The notes beneath the pieces were generated by a model. It ran no database searches. It saw only the letters and a program-made list of their open reading frames with translations, and had not been told where the DNA came from. A stretch of 64,000 bases of DNA from Metaruminococcus_A sp050943475 (lineage in GTDB: Bacteria > Bacillota > Clostridia > Oscillospirales > Ruminococcaceae). The stretch lies in the NCBI GenBank assembly GCA_050943475.1, contig JBMNPF010000001.1, forward strand, positions 228,196 through 292,195, written 5' to 3'. Position numbers and translations under genes: made by a program. Shown here in pieces: positions 41,658-50,107 of the stretch (positions within the stretch are counted from its first letter, which is position 1; each line of letters opens with the position of its first letter).

Positions 41658-42904
41658 ACGTACAAATGTTCAGCCCAAAACAGCTCCGGGTGCTGACATG
41701 GTGGTGCAAAAACAGCCCGGATACCGAGCGGGACGCCATCATCTGCGATGGAGCCGTACGGAGTGGCAAAACCTTTTGCATGTCGCTTTCCTTTGTGCTT
41801 TGGGCAACGGCAGCTTACAGCGGACATTCTTTTGCACTCTGCGGCAAAACCATTGCTTCCCTGCGCCGCAATGTGCTCTCTCCCCTGATAACGGCGCTGC
41901 GGGAGCTTCGATTTTGCTGTGAGGAAAGGATCTCTAAAAACAGCGTTGTAGTTTCAAAGGACGGAGTCTCCAACACCTTTTACCTGTTTGGCGGCAAGGA
42001 CGAGGGTTCAGCAGCATTGATTCAGGGCATGACCCTTGCGGGGGTGCTGCTGGATGAAGTGGCGCTTATGCCGCGCTCGTTTGTGGAACAGGCAATTGCC
42101 CGCTGTTCGGTGGATGGCTCGCGGCTTTGGTTTAATTGTAACCCGGAACACCCTTTTCATTGGTTTTATGAAGAATGGATTTGTAAATCCCAGCAAAAAA
42201 ACGCCCTTTACCTGCATTTTGTCATGGAAGACAATCCCAGTCTTTCACCCCGCATGCGGGCGCGGTACCGCAGTTTATACAGCGGTGCGTTTTACGAGCG
42301 CTTTGTTGAGGGGCGCTGGACAGCGGCGGCGGGAGCGGTTTACCCCATGTTTTCGGAACGGATTCACGTAGTCCGCATCCTTCCGGAACATTTTGGACGC
42401 TATGTGGTCTCCTGCGACTATGGAACGGTGAACCCCGCCTCCTTTGGTCTATGGGGATACGCAAACGGTGTGTGGTACCGCATTCGGGAGTACTATTACG
42501 ATTCCAAAAGGGAGCGTATTCTGCGCACCGATGAGGAGCATTATGCGGCACTGGAAGAACTGACTCAAAAGCTCCCGGTGGAGCAGGTGCTTGTCGACCC
42601 CTCCGCCGCCAGTTTTATGGAATGTATCCGGCGGCACGGGCGCTATCGGGCGGTACCTGCCCAAAACGATGTGCTCGGAGGCATCCGGCGGGTAAGCGAC
42701 GCGCTTCGGGACGGGAAAATCTGTTTTTCGGCGGATTGCCGGGACAGCATTCGGGAATTTTCCCTTTATGTCTGGGATACAAACAGTTCGGAGGACAGGC
42801 CGGTGAAGCGGCATGATCATGCAATGGATGACATTCGCTATTTTGTAAACGGAGTTCTTTCCGCACCGGAGGATGATTTTTATGCGCTTTCACTGGGCCG
42901 CTGA
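41654..42904 (+). CDS. Phage terminase large subunit (PBSX/Terminase_3 type), 416 aa
   Basis: DNA-packaging motor. Walker A GAVRSGKT at residues 33-40, Walker B VLLDEV at 131-136, coupling region WFNCNPEHPFHWFYEEW, then the RNase H-like nuclease with its first Asp at 255 (VVSCDYGTVNPAS), a second in VLVDPSAASF and the last in HDHAMDDIRYF. All ATPase and nuclease residues are present and the length is normal, so it should be functional. Start overlaps the small subunit (ATGA). Confidence 0.95.
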   Translation: MNVQMFSPKQLRVLTWWCKNSPDTERDAIICDGAVRSGKTFCMSLSFVLWATAAYSGHSFALCGKTIASLRRNVLSPLITALRELRFCCEERISKNSVVVSKDGVSNTFYLFGGKDEGSAALIQGMTLAGVLLDEVALMPRSFVEQAIARCSVDGSRLWFNCNPEHPFHWFYEEWICKSQQKNALYLHFVMEDNPSLSPRMRARYRSLYSGAFYERFVEGRWTAAAGAVYPMFSERIHVVRILPEHFGRYVVSCDYGTVNPASFGLWGYANGVWYRIREYYYDSKRERILRTDEEHYAALEELTQKLPVEQVLVDPSAASFMECIRRHGRYRAVPAQNDVLGGIRRVSDALRDGKICFSADCRDSIREFSLYVWDTNSSEDRPVKRHDHAMDDIRYFVNGVLSAPEDDFYALSLGR

Positions 42905-42935
42905 CAACCCAAAATACTGGAAAGGAGGAAACCGA

Positions 42936-44078
42936 TTGGCTTTTTTTCGAAAAGGGCGAACCGCCCCGGCGTGCGAGCCGCTCCAAACGGCGCGCAGCGC
43001 GGTGGATCCGCTTGCCGGTTATACGCTGCGGACGCCGCTTACCATTGGCGAAATACGCCTGTATGAAACCATGCGTGAGGCGGTGCCGGTGATTGACGCG
43101 GCCATTCAGAAAATTGTGCGCCTCACCGGTGATTTCACCGTCACCTGCGGCGATCAGGCGGCAGACACCATATTGAACCGCTTTTGTGCAGATGTGCAAA
43201 TCGGCGCAAACGGAGCAGGGCTGCACAGTTTTATCGCGTCTTACCTGGACCAGCTTCTCACCTATGGCAACGCGCTGGGGGAAATGGTCCCTACACGGGA
43301 CGGCAGCGACCTTCGCGCCCTTTATCATGCGTCGCTGGAGACGGTGGAGGTTAGGCAGGGGAAAAATCCGCTGGAGCTGGAAATCGGTCTGCGAGGCGCC
43401 GGGAAGAATACGCCGGTCAGACGCCCGGAGCTGCTGCTGTTTACTGCGCTCAATCCCCCTGCGGGGGAGGTGACCGGCATCTCCCTATTGCGAGGGCTGC
43501 CGTTTGTCAGCTCGGTACTGCTCAAAATTTTCCGCTCGGTTGGGCAGAACTTTGAGCGGATGGGCAACCTGCGTTATGCCGTGACCTATCGTCCGTCTGC
43601 CGACGGGTATGACAAGACGAATGCCCGGGAGCGCGCCATGAGCATTGCGCGCGAGTGGTCGGACGCTATGTCGGCAGCCGAACAGGGGCAGATTAAGGAC
43701 TTTATTGCGGTAGGCGATGTGGACATCCGGGTCATTGGCGCAGACAATCAGGTGATTGACAGCGAGGTGCCGGTACGGCAGCTGCTGGAGCAGATTGTCG
43801 CCAAGCTCTCGCTGCCGCCTTTTATGCTGGGGCTTTCCTGGTCGACGACCGAGCGGATGAGCGCCCAGCAGGCGGATATTCTCACCAGCGAGCTGAATTA
43901 TTACCGCAGGCTGCTCACCCCTGTGATCGTGAAAATCTGCCGTACCTTTCTGCGGCTGCACGGGATTTGGAACGAGCCGCAGGTGGAATGGAGCAACATC
44001 AATTTGCAGGATGAGGTGGAACACGCCCAGGCACGATTGTATAACGCCCAGGCGGACGCCCTCCTGCGCGCGGAATAA
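42936..44078 (+). CDS. Phage portal protein, 380 aa
   Basis: HK97/SPP1-like portal (dodecameric DNA channel of the capsid). Landmarks: TPLTIGEIRLYETMREAVPV and IDAAIQKIVRLTGDFTV in the N-terminal wing, NALGEMVPTRDG, SLLRGLPFVSSVLLKIFRSV, and the clip/crown region KLSLPPFMLGLSWSTTERMS. A TTG at 42936 with AAAGGAGG eight bases before it is taken as start, since upstream residues are not portal-like. Somewhat shorter than free phage portals (about 400-450). Confidence 0.88.
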   Translation: MAFFRKGRTAPACEPLQTARSAVDPLAGYTLRTPLTIGEIRLYETMREAVPVIDAAIQKIVRLTGDFTVTCGDQAADTILNRFCADVQIGANGAGLHSFIASYLDQLLTYGNALGEMVPTRDGSDLRALYHASLETVEVRQGKNPLELEIGLRGAGKNTPVRRPELLLFTALNPPAGEVTGISLLRGLPFVSSVLLKIFRSVGQNFERMGNLRYAVTYRPSADGYDKTNARERAMSIAREWSDAMSAAEQGQIKDFIAVGDVDIRVIGADNQVIDSEVPVRQLLEQIVAKLSLPPFMLGLSWSTTERMSAQQADILTSELNYYRRLLTPVIVKICRTFLRLHGIWNEPQVEWSNINLQDEVEHAQARLYNAQADALLRAE

Positions 44079-44101
44079 TGGGACGAAGGAGGTGAATAGA
44101 G

Positions 44102-45079
44102 TTGAAGGAAGGAATGATTTTGAAAACAGCGGAAGCTGGTTCGGTTTCCCCGGAGGAGATGGGAAAGATCAACCGGTACAGCAGGCGGGAACTGGCTCCC
44201 GGTGAGGTTTACACCTTTTCGGTGGTGCTCTGCGACAACGAGATTGACCGCGATGGGGAACGGTTTACCATCAATGCGCTCAAACGCCTGTCCGGGCTGT
44301 TCCTCGGCAAAACCGGTATTTTTGACCACAATCCCAAAGGGGAGAACCAGACGGCGCGCATTTATGACGCCTGCGTACTCACCGACAGTTCTCGAAAGAC
44401 CGGTGCAGATGAGCCGTATACCTATTTGAAGGCGTCTGCCTATATGGTGCGCAGCCCCAAAACCGAGGAACTGATCCTTGAAATTGATGCGGGGATTAAA
44501 AAAGAGGTCAGCGTTGGCTGCAGCGTCCAGAAAATGACCTGCTCAATCTGCGGCGCCGACTTGAAGCACGGAAGATGTCCGCATAAAAAAGGTGAAATTA
44601 TTGGCGGGCAGATTTGCCATACGGTTCTTGATCAGCCGAGCGATGCCTACGAATGGTCCTTTGTTGCCGTTCCGTCTCAGCGGGCCGCCGGTGTGATCAA
44701 AAACTGCGGGGAGACGCCACGGAATGAAGAAATGCTGCTAAAAAGCCTGTATGCGGCCGAACGGGAGCTTGTTCTCTCTCCGGCGGAGCAGCAGGAGCTC
44801 ACCGGGCTGCTGGAGCAGGAACGCCGGAAAGCGGCACTGGGCGAGCGGTATGTGGAAGAACTGCGGGATGAGGTTCTGCGCCTGAGCTGTCTTGTGGACA
44901 GCAATGCGACGTTTGGAGTAACCAAATCGCTCCTGCCGCACATGGATGTTGACGGTTTAACCGAACTGCGGGAGGCATACCGCAAAAAGTGGAACGATTC
45001 CGATCCGGCTGGTCCGCAGCTTCAAAAAAATATGGGAAAGCAAGACCATGAAGCCGGAAAACGGGAATTTATGATATAG
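44102..45079 (+). CDS. Prohead protease/scaffold-like protein with zinc-knuckle insert, 325 aa
   Basis: N-terminal half resembles HK97-type capsid maturation protease: VYTFSVVLCDNEIDRDGERF, GIFDHNPKGENQTARIYD (catalytic His), KKEVSVGCSVQ (Ser) and YEWSFVAVPSQRAAGVIK. Between them is a Cys/His insert, CSICGADLKHGRCPHKKGE, likely a zinc knuckle. The C-terminal 100 residues (MLLKSLYAAERELVLSPAEQ, LLEQERRKAALGERYVEELR) are helical and acidic like a scaffold. TTG start at 44102 behind AAGGAGGTGA. The charge-relay Asp/Glu is not certain. Confidence 0.75.
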   Translation: MKEGMILKTAEAGSVSPEEMGKINRYSRRELAPGEVYTFSVVLCDNEIDRDGERFTINALKRLSGLFLGKTGIFDHNPKGENQTARIYDACVLTDSSRKTGADEPYTYLKASAYMVRSPKTEELILEIDAGIKKEVSVGCSVQKMTCSICGADLKHGRCPHKKGEIIGGQICHTVLDQPSDAYEWSFVAVPSQRAAGVIKNCGETPRNEEMLLKSLYAAERELVLSPAEQQELTGLLEQERRKAALGERYVEELRDEVLRLSCLVDSNATFGVTKSLLPHMDVDGLTELREAYRKKWNDSDPAGPQLQKNMGKQDHEAGKREFMI

Positions 45080-45091
45080 GAGGAATAAGAA

Positions 45092-45439
45092 ATGAGCGTT
45101 TGTTTTAACGGGATCAGCGACGTTGTTGTGACCTTTCAGACGGCGTCGGCTGCCATTGGGGATTTGGTGGCGGTATCCGCCAACAAAACGGTGAAAAAGG
45201 CCGGTGCATCCGACAGCATTTGCGGCCTGGTTGTTTCCAGAAACGGCGAATTTGTCGGTGTGCAGATTAAAGGCGCAATGGAGCTCCCCTGCACCGATTC
45301 CACTATTGCGCTGGGACGGCAGGAAATTGTACCGGACGGCAGCAACGGCATTAAAAAGCCGGCGTCTGGCGCTTCCGGCCTGCCGGTGCTGGTTGTGGAT
45401 ATGAACAGCGACAAATCCAAAGTGACGGTTATTCTTTAA
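45092..45439 (+). CDS. Capsid decoration/stabilising protein-like, 115 aa
   Basis: Small beta-rich protein between protease and major capsid genes: GISDVVVTFQTASAAIGDLV, AVSANKTVKKAGASDSICGL, VSRNGEFVGVQIKGAMELPC. The position and the Gly/Val-rich, DUF2190-like strands suit a head decoration protein. GGAGGA precedes the ATG. Identification rests partly on gene order. Confidence 0.6.
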   Translation: MSVCFNGISDVVVTFQTASAAIGDLVAVSANKTVKKAGASDSICGLVVSRNGEFVGVQIKGAMELPCTDSTIALGRQEIVPDGSNGIKKPASGASGLPVLVVDMNSDKSKVTVIL

Positions 45440-45463
45440 CCGCAGATACAGGAGGTAAAAAGA

Positions 45464-46471
45464 ATGGGATATGAAAACATCCGTCTGGAAAAGGGCATGT
45501 ACCATGTTTCCGGCAAGAGTTTTACACAGGTTTTGGAGGAACTTGATCCCTCCCAGAATTATGCGGGCAGCGAGCTTGACGGGCTTGACGCCTACCAGCG
45601 TCAGCTCAAACGCTACGATATCCGGGTTTCGGGAGCCGGGTCCGATGCGGTTGAAAAATTCTTCAGCACCGCCGATTCCGCCGCGCTTTTTCCGGAGTAC
45701 ATCGCCCGCGCGGTTGCACAGGGCATTCACGATGCAAACAACCTGAATGAAATCATCGCCACCAAGACGATGGTAAACGGGCTTGACTACCGCAGCATTA
45801 CCATCCCGAATGACGAGGAGACCCAGTCTCTCAAACAGGTGGCAGAGGGTGCGGAAATTCCGACTACCAGCATTAAAAAGCAGGAGAAGCTGGTAAAACT
45901 TACCAAACGCGGCCGGATGCTGGAGGCTTCCTATGAAGCAATCCGCTTCCAGAAGCTCGACCTGTTCACCATTGCACTGCGGCAGATTGGCAGCTACATT
46001 GCGAAAACTCAGTTTAACGATGCGGTTGAAGTTCTGCTCAATGGCGACGGCAACACGAATCCGGCGGCGGCAGTCGAGCTGACGACCTCCGGCAAATTTG
46101 GCTATGCTGACCTTGTTAAGCTCTGGAACGAGCTGGGGGATTTCAAGATGAACGCCATTGTTGCCGGCTCCGGCGCAATGGGCAAAATTCTCAATCTCGA
46201 TGAGGTCAAGGACGCAACCGCCGGGCTCAATTTCCACGGTACCGGCAAGCTGGTAACCCCGCTGGGGGCTACGCTGGTGAAGTCTGGCACGCTGGACGCG
46301 AACACGCTTCTGGCGCTTGATAAAACCTGCGCGCTGGAAATGGTCTGTGCGGGCGAGGTGCTTGTGGAATACGACAAGCTCATCGACCGCCAGCTTGAAC
46401 GGGCGGCCATTACCTCGATTGCGGGCTTCTCCAAAATTTTTGCAGACGCTGTCCGCAAAATGGAGGTATAA
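45464..46471 (+). CDS. HK97-fold major capsid protein, 335 aa
   Basis: Sequence features of HK97-fold coats: long N-terminal extension (HVSGKSFTQVLEELDPSQNY), E-loop region RSITIPNDEETQSLKQVAEG, spine helix LTKRGRMLEASYEAIRFQKL, DLFTIALRQIGSYIAKTQFN, and the A-domain region with MGKILNLDEVKDATAGLNFH. N-terminal residues are likely cut by the protease encoded upstream. AGGAGG lies eight bases before the ATG. A terminator-like hairpin follows at 46494, giving this gene its own 3' end. Confidence 0.88.
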   Translation: MGYENIRLEKGMYHVSGKSFTQVLEELDPSQNYAGSELDGLDAYQRQLKRYDIRVSGAGSDAVEKFFSTADSAALFPEYIARAVAQGIHDANNLNEIIATKTMVNGLDYRSITIPNDEETQSLKQVAEGAEIPTTSIKKQEKLVKLTKRGRMLEASYEAIRFQKLDLFTIALRQIGSYIAKTQFNDAVEVLLNGDGNTNPAAAVELTTSGKFGYADLVKLWNELGDFKMNAIVAGSGAMGKILNLDEVKDATAGLNFHGTGKLVTPLGATLVKSGTLDANTLLALDKTCALEMVCAGEVLVEYDKLIDRQLERAAITSIAGFSKIFADAVRKMEV

Positions 46472-46493
46472 CCAATTCCAAACAACATCCTGT

Positions 46494-46522
46494 GCCGCCG
46501 AGCGGCGGCGCGGGATTTTTTT
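46494..46522 (+). terminator. Terminator-like hairpin after the capsid gene
   Basis: GC-rich stem (46494-46499 with 46504-46509, extendable through the loop) followed after six bases by seven T. It probably lowers transcription of the connector genes relative to the capsid gene. Confidence 0.55.
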
Positions 46523-46538
46523 GAACAGGAGGCAGAAA

Positions 46539-46901
46539 ATGGAACTGTCTTATGTCAGCAAGCTCTTTGCAGCCTTTACCGGAATGACCGCAGACGAGGC
46601 GCTGGAGCAGCTTGAAACCATCCGCCTTTCGGTCGCGGAGGTTGAATCGCGCCTGAAAACAGGGGTCGACCCAGAAAAGCACAGCCAGGTACTGAGCTAT
46701 GCGGCTGCTGCTCTTGCGTTTTACCGGTACAGCGTTCTCTGTACCAATACGGGCGGAATTCAAAGCCTGAAAACGGGGGACACCACCTTTTCGGCGGACC
46801 CCAAGTCTGCGGTGCAGACAGCGGCGGCAATCCGGGACGAATTTATGGCGCTTGCGGCGCCGCTGCTTAAGGACCAGCAGTTTGCATTTCAGGCAGTATG
46901 A
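46539..46901 (+). CDS. Head-tail connector-like protein, 120 aa
   Basis: Helical protein (MELSYVSKLFAAFTGMTADE, LEQLETIRLSVAEVESRLK, YAAAALAFYRYSVLC) in the position of the PBSX XkdH/gp6-like adaptor that binds below the portal. ACAGGAGG precedes the ATG. Assignment is by size, helical pattern and gene order. Confidence 0.6.
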   Translation: MELSYVSKLFAAFTGMTADEALEQLETIRLSVAEVESRLKTGVDPEKHSQVLSYAAAALAFYRYSVLCTNTGGIQSLKTGDTTFSADPKSAVQTAAAIRDEFMALAAPLLKDQQFAFQAV

Positions 46902-46920
46902 ATGAGCGAGGAGGCGTGTA

Positions 46921-47253
46921 ATGTCATTAAATCGAGCGCTTCAGACCATGCTGCGCCATTACGGAAAACCGGTTCGGTACCTGGTTGACAATGTACCGGT
47001 TATTACCACTGCGCTTATCACCCCGTGTTCCGGCGGAGAAAGTTCCGCTCTGCGTGCGGATTCCGCGGGCGTTACGGCAGAAAACCGGTATGTCTATATT
47101 TCGGCGCCCGGGCACACCCCGCCCGCCGCAGGGAGCAGGCTTCACAGCGGCGGGGATGTTTACCTGGTGGAACAGGGCGGCGCCGTCCGCGCAGGCGGAG
47201 CCATTGAGTACATTTGGGCGCTGCTTCAGCAGACGGAGGAGGTGGGCCTGTGA
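46921..47253 (+). CDS. Head-completion/connector-like protein, 110 aa
   Basis: Small beta-barrel-like protein (MLRHYGKPVRYLVDNVPVIT, NRYVYISAPGHTPPAAGSRL, HSGGDVYLVEQGGAVRAGGA) like the stopper proteins of the SPP1 gp16/XkdI neighbourhood. GAGGAGG precedes the ATG. Its TGA overlaps the GTG of the next gene. Confidence 0.6.
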   Translation: MSLNRALQTMLRHYGKPVRYLVDNVPVITTALITPCSGGESSALRADSAGVTAENRYVYISAPGHTPPAAGSRLHSGGDVYLVEQGGAVRAGGAIEYIWALLQQTEEVGL

Positions 47254-47675
47254 GCGGGATTGCAGCCATTGTCCCGGCTGTTTTGGATTTGTTGGAAAAT
47301 TCCGGGCATTATACCGACGCGGAACTGCGTTCCGCTTTTTCAAGCGCGCCTTTTCCGGCGGCTCCGGAAAAAACCACCCTGATCGTCGGATTGGGCGCGG
47401 CTGCCGTAAGCGGATTTTCAGTGGGCGACCGGTTGGATGGCAGCCGGCTGGGCAAGCGCCTGAAAGCATCGGTCAAAATTCAAATCATCAGTCCGCTGGT
47501 ATTGGGCGCCGAGCAATGCACCTCAGTGTTCAACGACCTTTGCGGAGACCTGTTGTTTGATTCGTCGCTGGGGGCTGTCAGCCTGACAGCGGGTGAGGTG
47601 AAGTGCAATACACAGCGGCGCGCGTATGAAATGACGGCCGCCCTTGTCATCGATACGCTGTATTACCAACCGTAA
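47250..47675 (+). CDS. Tail-terminator-like protein, 141 aa
   Basis: GTG start overlapping the previous stop (GTGA) with GGAGGAGG upstream. IVPAVLDLLENSGHYTDAEL, LGAAAVSGFSVGDRLDGSRL, ASVKIQIISPLVLGAEQCTS and EMTAALVIDTLYY follow the length and secondary-structure plan of phage tail-completion proteins that join head and tail. No family motif is decisive. Confidence 0.5.
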   Translation: MSGIAAIVPAVLDLLENSGHYTDAELRSAFSSAPFPAAPEKTTLIVGLGAAAVSGFSVGDRLDGSRLGKRLKASVKIQIISPLVLGAEQCTSVFNDLCGDLLFDSSLGAVSLTAGEVKCNTQRRAYEMTAALVIDTLYYQP

Positions 47676-47688
47676 AGGAGGAAATCCG

Positions 47689-48033
47689 TTGCAGCAAATG
47701 AAATTTGGGGAAACCTTTTTCCCCTACAATCCGGCGAGCTTAAAAATCAGCTACGCCAAGCATATCATTCCGCGTTTTTCCCCTTTTGGCGGAAGCATTG
47801 TGGAAAATTACGGCAGCGAGCCCATTCGGGTTTCCGGTGAGGGAGAGCTCCCGGGCCCGGCGGCGTCTGCGGCATTTGCCGCTGTTAAAACGGCGTTTTC
47901 CGGCAACGCAAGTCAAACCCTGATCGCCGGAGAAGAGAGCTTTCCTGCCTTTTTTGAAACCCTCACATGGGAGGCGGATGCGCAGAGCGGTGCCATCCGC
48001 TACCGGTTTTCTTTTGTGGAGGAGGTTGGATGA
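47689..48033 (+). CDS. Baseplate/hub-associated protein-like, 114 aa
   Basis: TTG start at 47689 with AAAGGAGG eight bases upstream. MKFGETFFPYNPASLKISYA, the GSEPIRVSGEGELPG stretch and ITLTWEADAQSG-like beta strands (FETLTWEADAQSGAIRYRF) resemble the short proteins in front of the gpD-like hub of PBSX-type phages. ATGA overlap with the next gene. Confidence 0.55.
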   Translation: MQQMKFGETFFPYNPASLKISYAKHIIPRFSPFGGSIVENYGSEPIRVSGEGELPGPAASAAFAAVKTAFSGNASQTLIAGEESFPAFFETLTWEADAQSGAIRYRFSFVEEVG

Positions 48034-49004
48034 GCGGTCCGGGCCTTCCTTCTCTGGCAGTCTATGGAGTGGATTACCACGGAGTGGGAAGCAATTTGGG
48101 AACGCCGTTTTCCCTTTCGTTCCACAGCGTGCTGACCCAGCCCTATGATGAATTGACGGTGTGGGTCAAAGGTGCGGCAAACCAGTTTTACTCCCTTTGT
48201 TTGACGTTGGATGGACAAACCTTTTTTGACGGCCTTGTCCTTTCGCAGCAGCGGGAAAAAACACTGGACGGCGATCGGCTTAAGCTGGTCTGCCGGAGCA
48301 AGCCCGGCTATTTGATGACGGAAAACCAGCTCAATCCTTATGCTTATTTTCAGGTCACCGGGGAAGCGGCGGTACAAACCTATGCAGTGCCCTGCGGCAT
48401 TGCGGGCCTGCGGGTTGACGAGAGCAAAACCGTTGCCCGCATGCTGGTCTCCGAACGGCAGAGCTACTGGGATTATCTCACGGTGTTTTTCATGCGCGCT
48501 TATGGCAAGCTGCCCTATGTTGCGCGGGACAACTACATTGAGCTCACCCCGTATTCCGGCCGGAGCCTGATGATCTCCAACCGGCAGGCGGATGGTTTGG
48601 CTTATTTGGATTTTGCGGATCATTTTAAAGTTCGGATGGTTTCCAGCGTGTGGTTTTACACGGGAAGCGATGATTTGGGAGATCTGTATGAAGAAAGCTA
48701 TTCCAATGCCGTGGCCGCAGACTATGGCGCTAAAAAGGAACTGTATGTCAATCCGACCCGGGCGTGGGTGCTGGATCATGCGCGCTATGCAGATTACCTG
48801 TTTTACAAAAGCATGGTGGATTCCCGGGCCATTGAGGTGACAATGGCCGGTATGCCGGACATCCACAAGGGGGATTCGGTGGTATTTGACCGCGGTTCCA
48901 CCATGACAGGGAACCTGTACGTTGGTGAAAAACGGATTGAAACCACCGAACAGGGCGTTACCACAACCGTTTGGCTGTGGGACAAGCAGTTTCACAAATT
49001 ATAA
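48030..49004 (+). CDS. Phage late-control D/XkdQ-like baseplate hub protein, 324 aa
   Basis: Last gene of the cluster. Beta-rich protein with VWVKGAANQFYSLCLTLDG near residue 45, LVCRSKPGYLMTENQLNPY around 95, ERQSYWDYLTVFFMRAYGKL, NYIELTPYSGRSLMISNRQ and, at the C-terminus, HKGDSVVFDRGSTMTGNLYV plus EKRIETTEQGVTTTVWLWD, the closing motif of the gpD/XkdQ hub family. Slightly shorter than usual but complete. It ends three bases before a strong terminator. Confidence 0.75.
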   Translation: MSGPGLPSLAVYGVDYHGVGSNLGTPFSLSFHSVLTQPYDELTVWVKGAANQFYSLCLTLDGQTFFDGLVLSQQREKTLDGDRLKLVCRSKPGYLMTENQLNPYAYFQVTGEAAVQTYAVPCGIAGLRVDESKTVARMLVSERQSYWDYLTVFFMRAYGKLPYVARDNYIELTPYSGRSLMISNRQADGLAYLDFADHFKVRMVSSVWFYTGSDDLGDLYEESYSNAVAADYGAKKELYVNPTRAWVLDHARYADYLFYKSMVDSRAIEVTMAGMPDIHKGDSVVFDRGSTMTGNLYVGEKRIETTEQGVTTTVWLWDKQFHKL

Positions 49005-49042
49005 AAAGCCCCGGCTGCGGTCAGCAGCCGGGCTTCTTTTTG
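49005..49042 (+). terminator. Terminator of the capsid operon
   Basis: Stem GCCCCGGCTGC with its complement (49007-49018 with 49024-49035, one mismatch) ends in CTTTTT. It closes the eleven-gene operon. Confidence 0.85.
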
Positions 49043-49246
49043 GGGGTAAGCTCACGGAGCAGAATTGTGCAAGAAGTTTGCCTGTATGTGTGCGGCGGGC
49101 GGTTCAAACCGTTTTTTCATGTTGGCAGAACGGTGTATCTTTCAAACGGGTGCGGCCGGCGGGGTATGCAGAGTGTTCGTCCTAAAGATTATGGGCCACC
49201 CGCGTACAAGGAGCAGCGCTTCTTACCGTCGGGCTGTGTTCTATCC

Positions 49247-49275
49247 TTGTATTTCTGCGCCCAACTTGCTATAAT
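49247..49275 (+). promoter_or_regulatory. Promoter of the DUF1624 gene
   Basis: TTGTAT (49247-49252), 17 bases, TATAAT (49270-49275). Confidence 0.8.
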
Positions 49276-49318
49276 AACCCGGTAAGGCCCTTTGCGGCCG
49301 GGAAAGGCGGGAATCCCT

Positions 49319-50065
49319 TTGGAACAGAAGAAAGAGCGGGTCTGGCTCATTGACGAAATCCGCGGGCTTGCCATTTTGCTGATGGTGGTCTACCACTTTT
49401 TTTACGATATTGTTGTGCTGTACGGGGTGAACATCCCGGCGTTTTATTCCCCGGCGCTCGACATGACCCGGGATTTTTTTGCCGGGCTGTTTATCTTTAT
49501 TTCGGGTGCTGCCTGCCGGTTTTCCCGCAGCAACCTCAAGCGGGGCGTTCAGTGCTTTGCTTTTGGTATGGTGATGACCTACGTCACCGCCATTGCGCTT
49601 CCGAAGGATCCGATTTTATTCGGCGTGCTGCATCTGCTCGGCGTTTGCATGGTGCTGTTCAGTTTTCTTGCGCCGCTGCTTGATAAAATCCCGGCTTGGG
49701 CGGGAATTGCAGGCTGCGCCCTGCTTTGCCTTGTGACCTGGGGGATGAAAGACGGCTATTTTGGGATTGCCGGGCTGTTTACGGTGCCGTACCCCGATGT
49801 ATTGACCGCAAGCGGGCTGTTTTTCCCCTTTGGCATTCCCGGGGAGGGTTTTGCCTCGGCGGACTATTTCCCGCTGTTCCCCTGGATGTTTGTCTTTTTT
49901 GCCGGTGCGTTTTTTGGCCTTCCGGTTCTGCAGCGCAAAATGCCGGGTTTCTTTTACAAAAAGCATTTGCCGCCGCTTGCTTTTATCGGGCGGTATACCT
50001 TGTGGATTTACCTGCTGCACCAGCCGGTGCTGATGGGTATCTGTATGCTGGTGTTCGGTTACTGA
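49319..50065 (+). CDS. DUF1624/heparan-alpha-glucosaminide N-acetyltransferase-like membrane protein, 248 aa
   Basis: Seven to eight transmembrane helices. The family opening WLIDEIRGLAILLMVVYHFF and FIFISGAACRFSRSNLKRG is clear, as are LFGVLHLLGVCMVLFSFL, DYFPLFPWMFVFFAGAFFG and the C-terminal FIGRYTLWIYLLHQPVLMG. Members transfer acyl groups onto surface sugars or are uncharacterised. TTG start at 49319 (AAAGGCGGG upstream) preferred over the TTG at 49292. Own promoter and terminator. Confidence 0.88.
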   Translation: MEQKKERVWLIDEIRGLAILLMVVYHFFYDIVVLYGVNIPAFYSPALDMTRDFFAGLFIFISGAACRFSRSNLKRGVQCFAFGMVMTYVTAIALPKDPILFGVLHLLGVCMVLFSFLAPLLDKIPAWAGIAGCALLCLVTWGMKDGYFGIAGLFTVPYPDVLTASGLFFPFGIPGEGFASADYFPLFPWMFVFFAGAFFGLPVLQRKMPGFFYKKHLPPLAFIGRYTLWIYLLHQPVLMGICMLVFGY

Positions 50066-50070
50066 TGTTG

Positions 50071-50107
50071 AAACAGGATGGAGAAGGTTGTCTCCATCCT
50101 GTTTTTT
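50071..50107 (+). terminator. Terminator of the DUF1624 gene
   Basis: A 14-bp stem (50071-50084 with 50091-50104) ending in GTTTTTT. Confidence 0.9.

Noticed and set aside
41166..49042. Intact prophage
   Set aside because: No integrase, repressor, replication, tape-measure or lysis genes and no attachment repeats seen.
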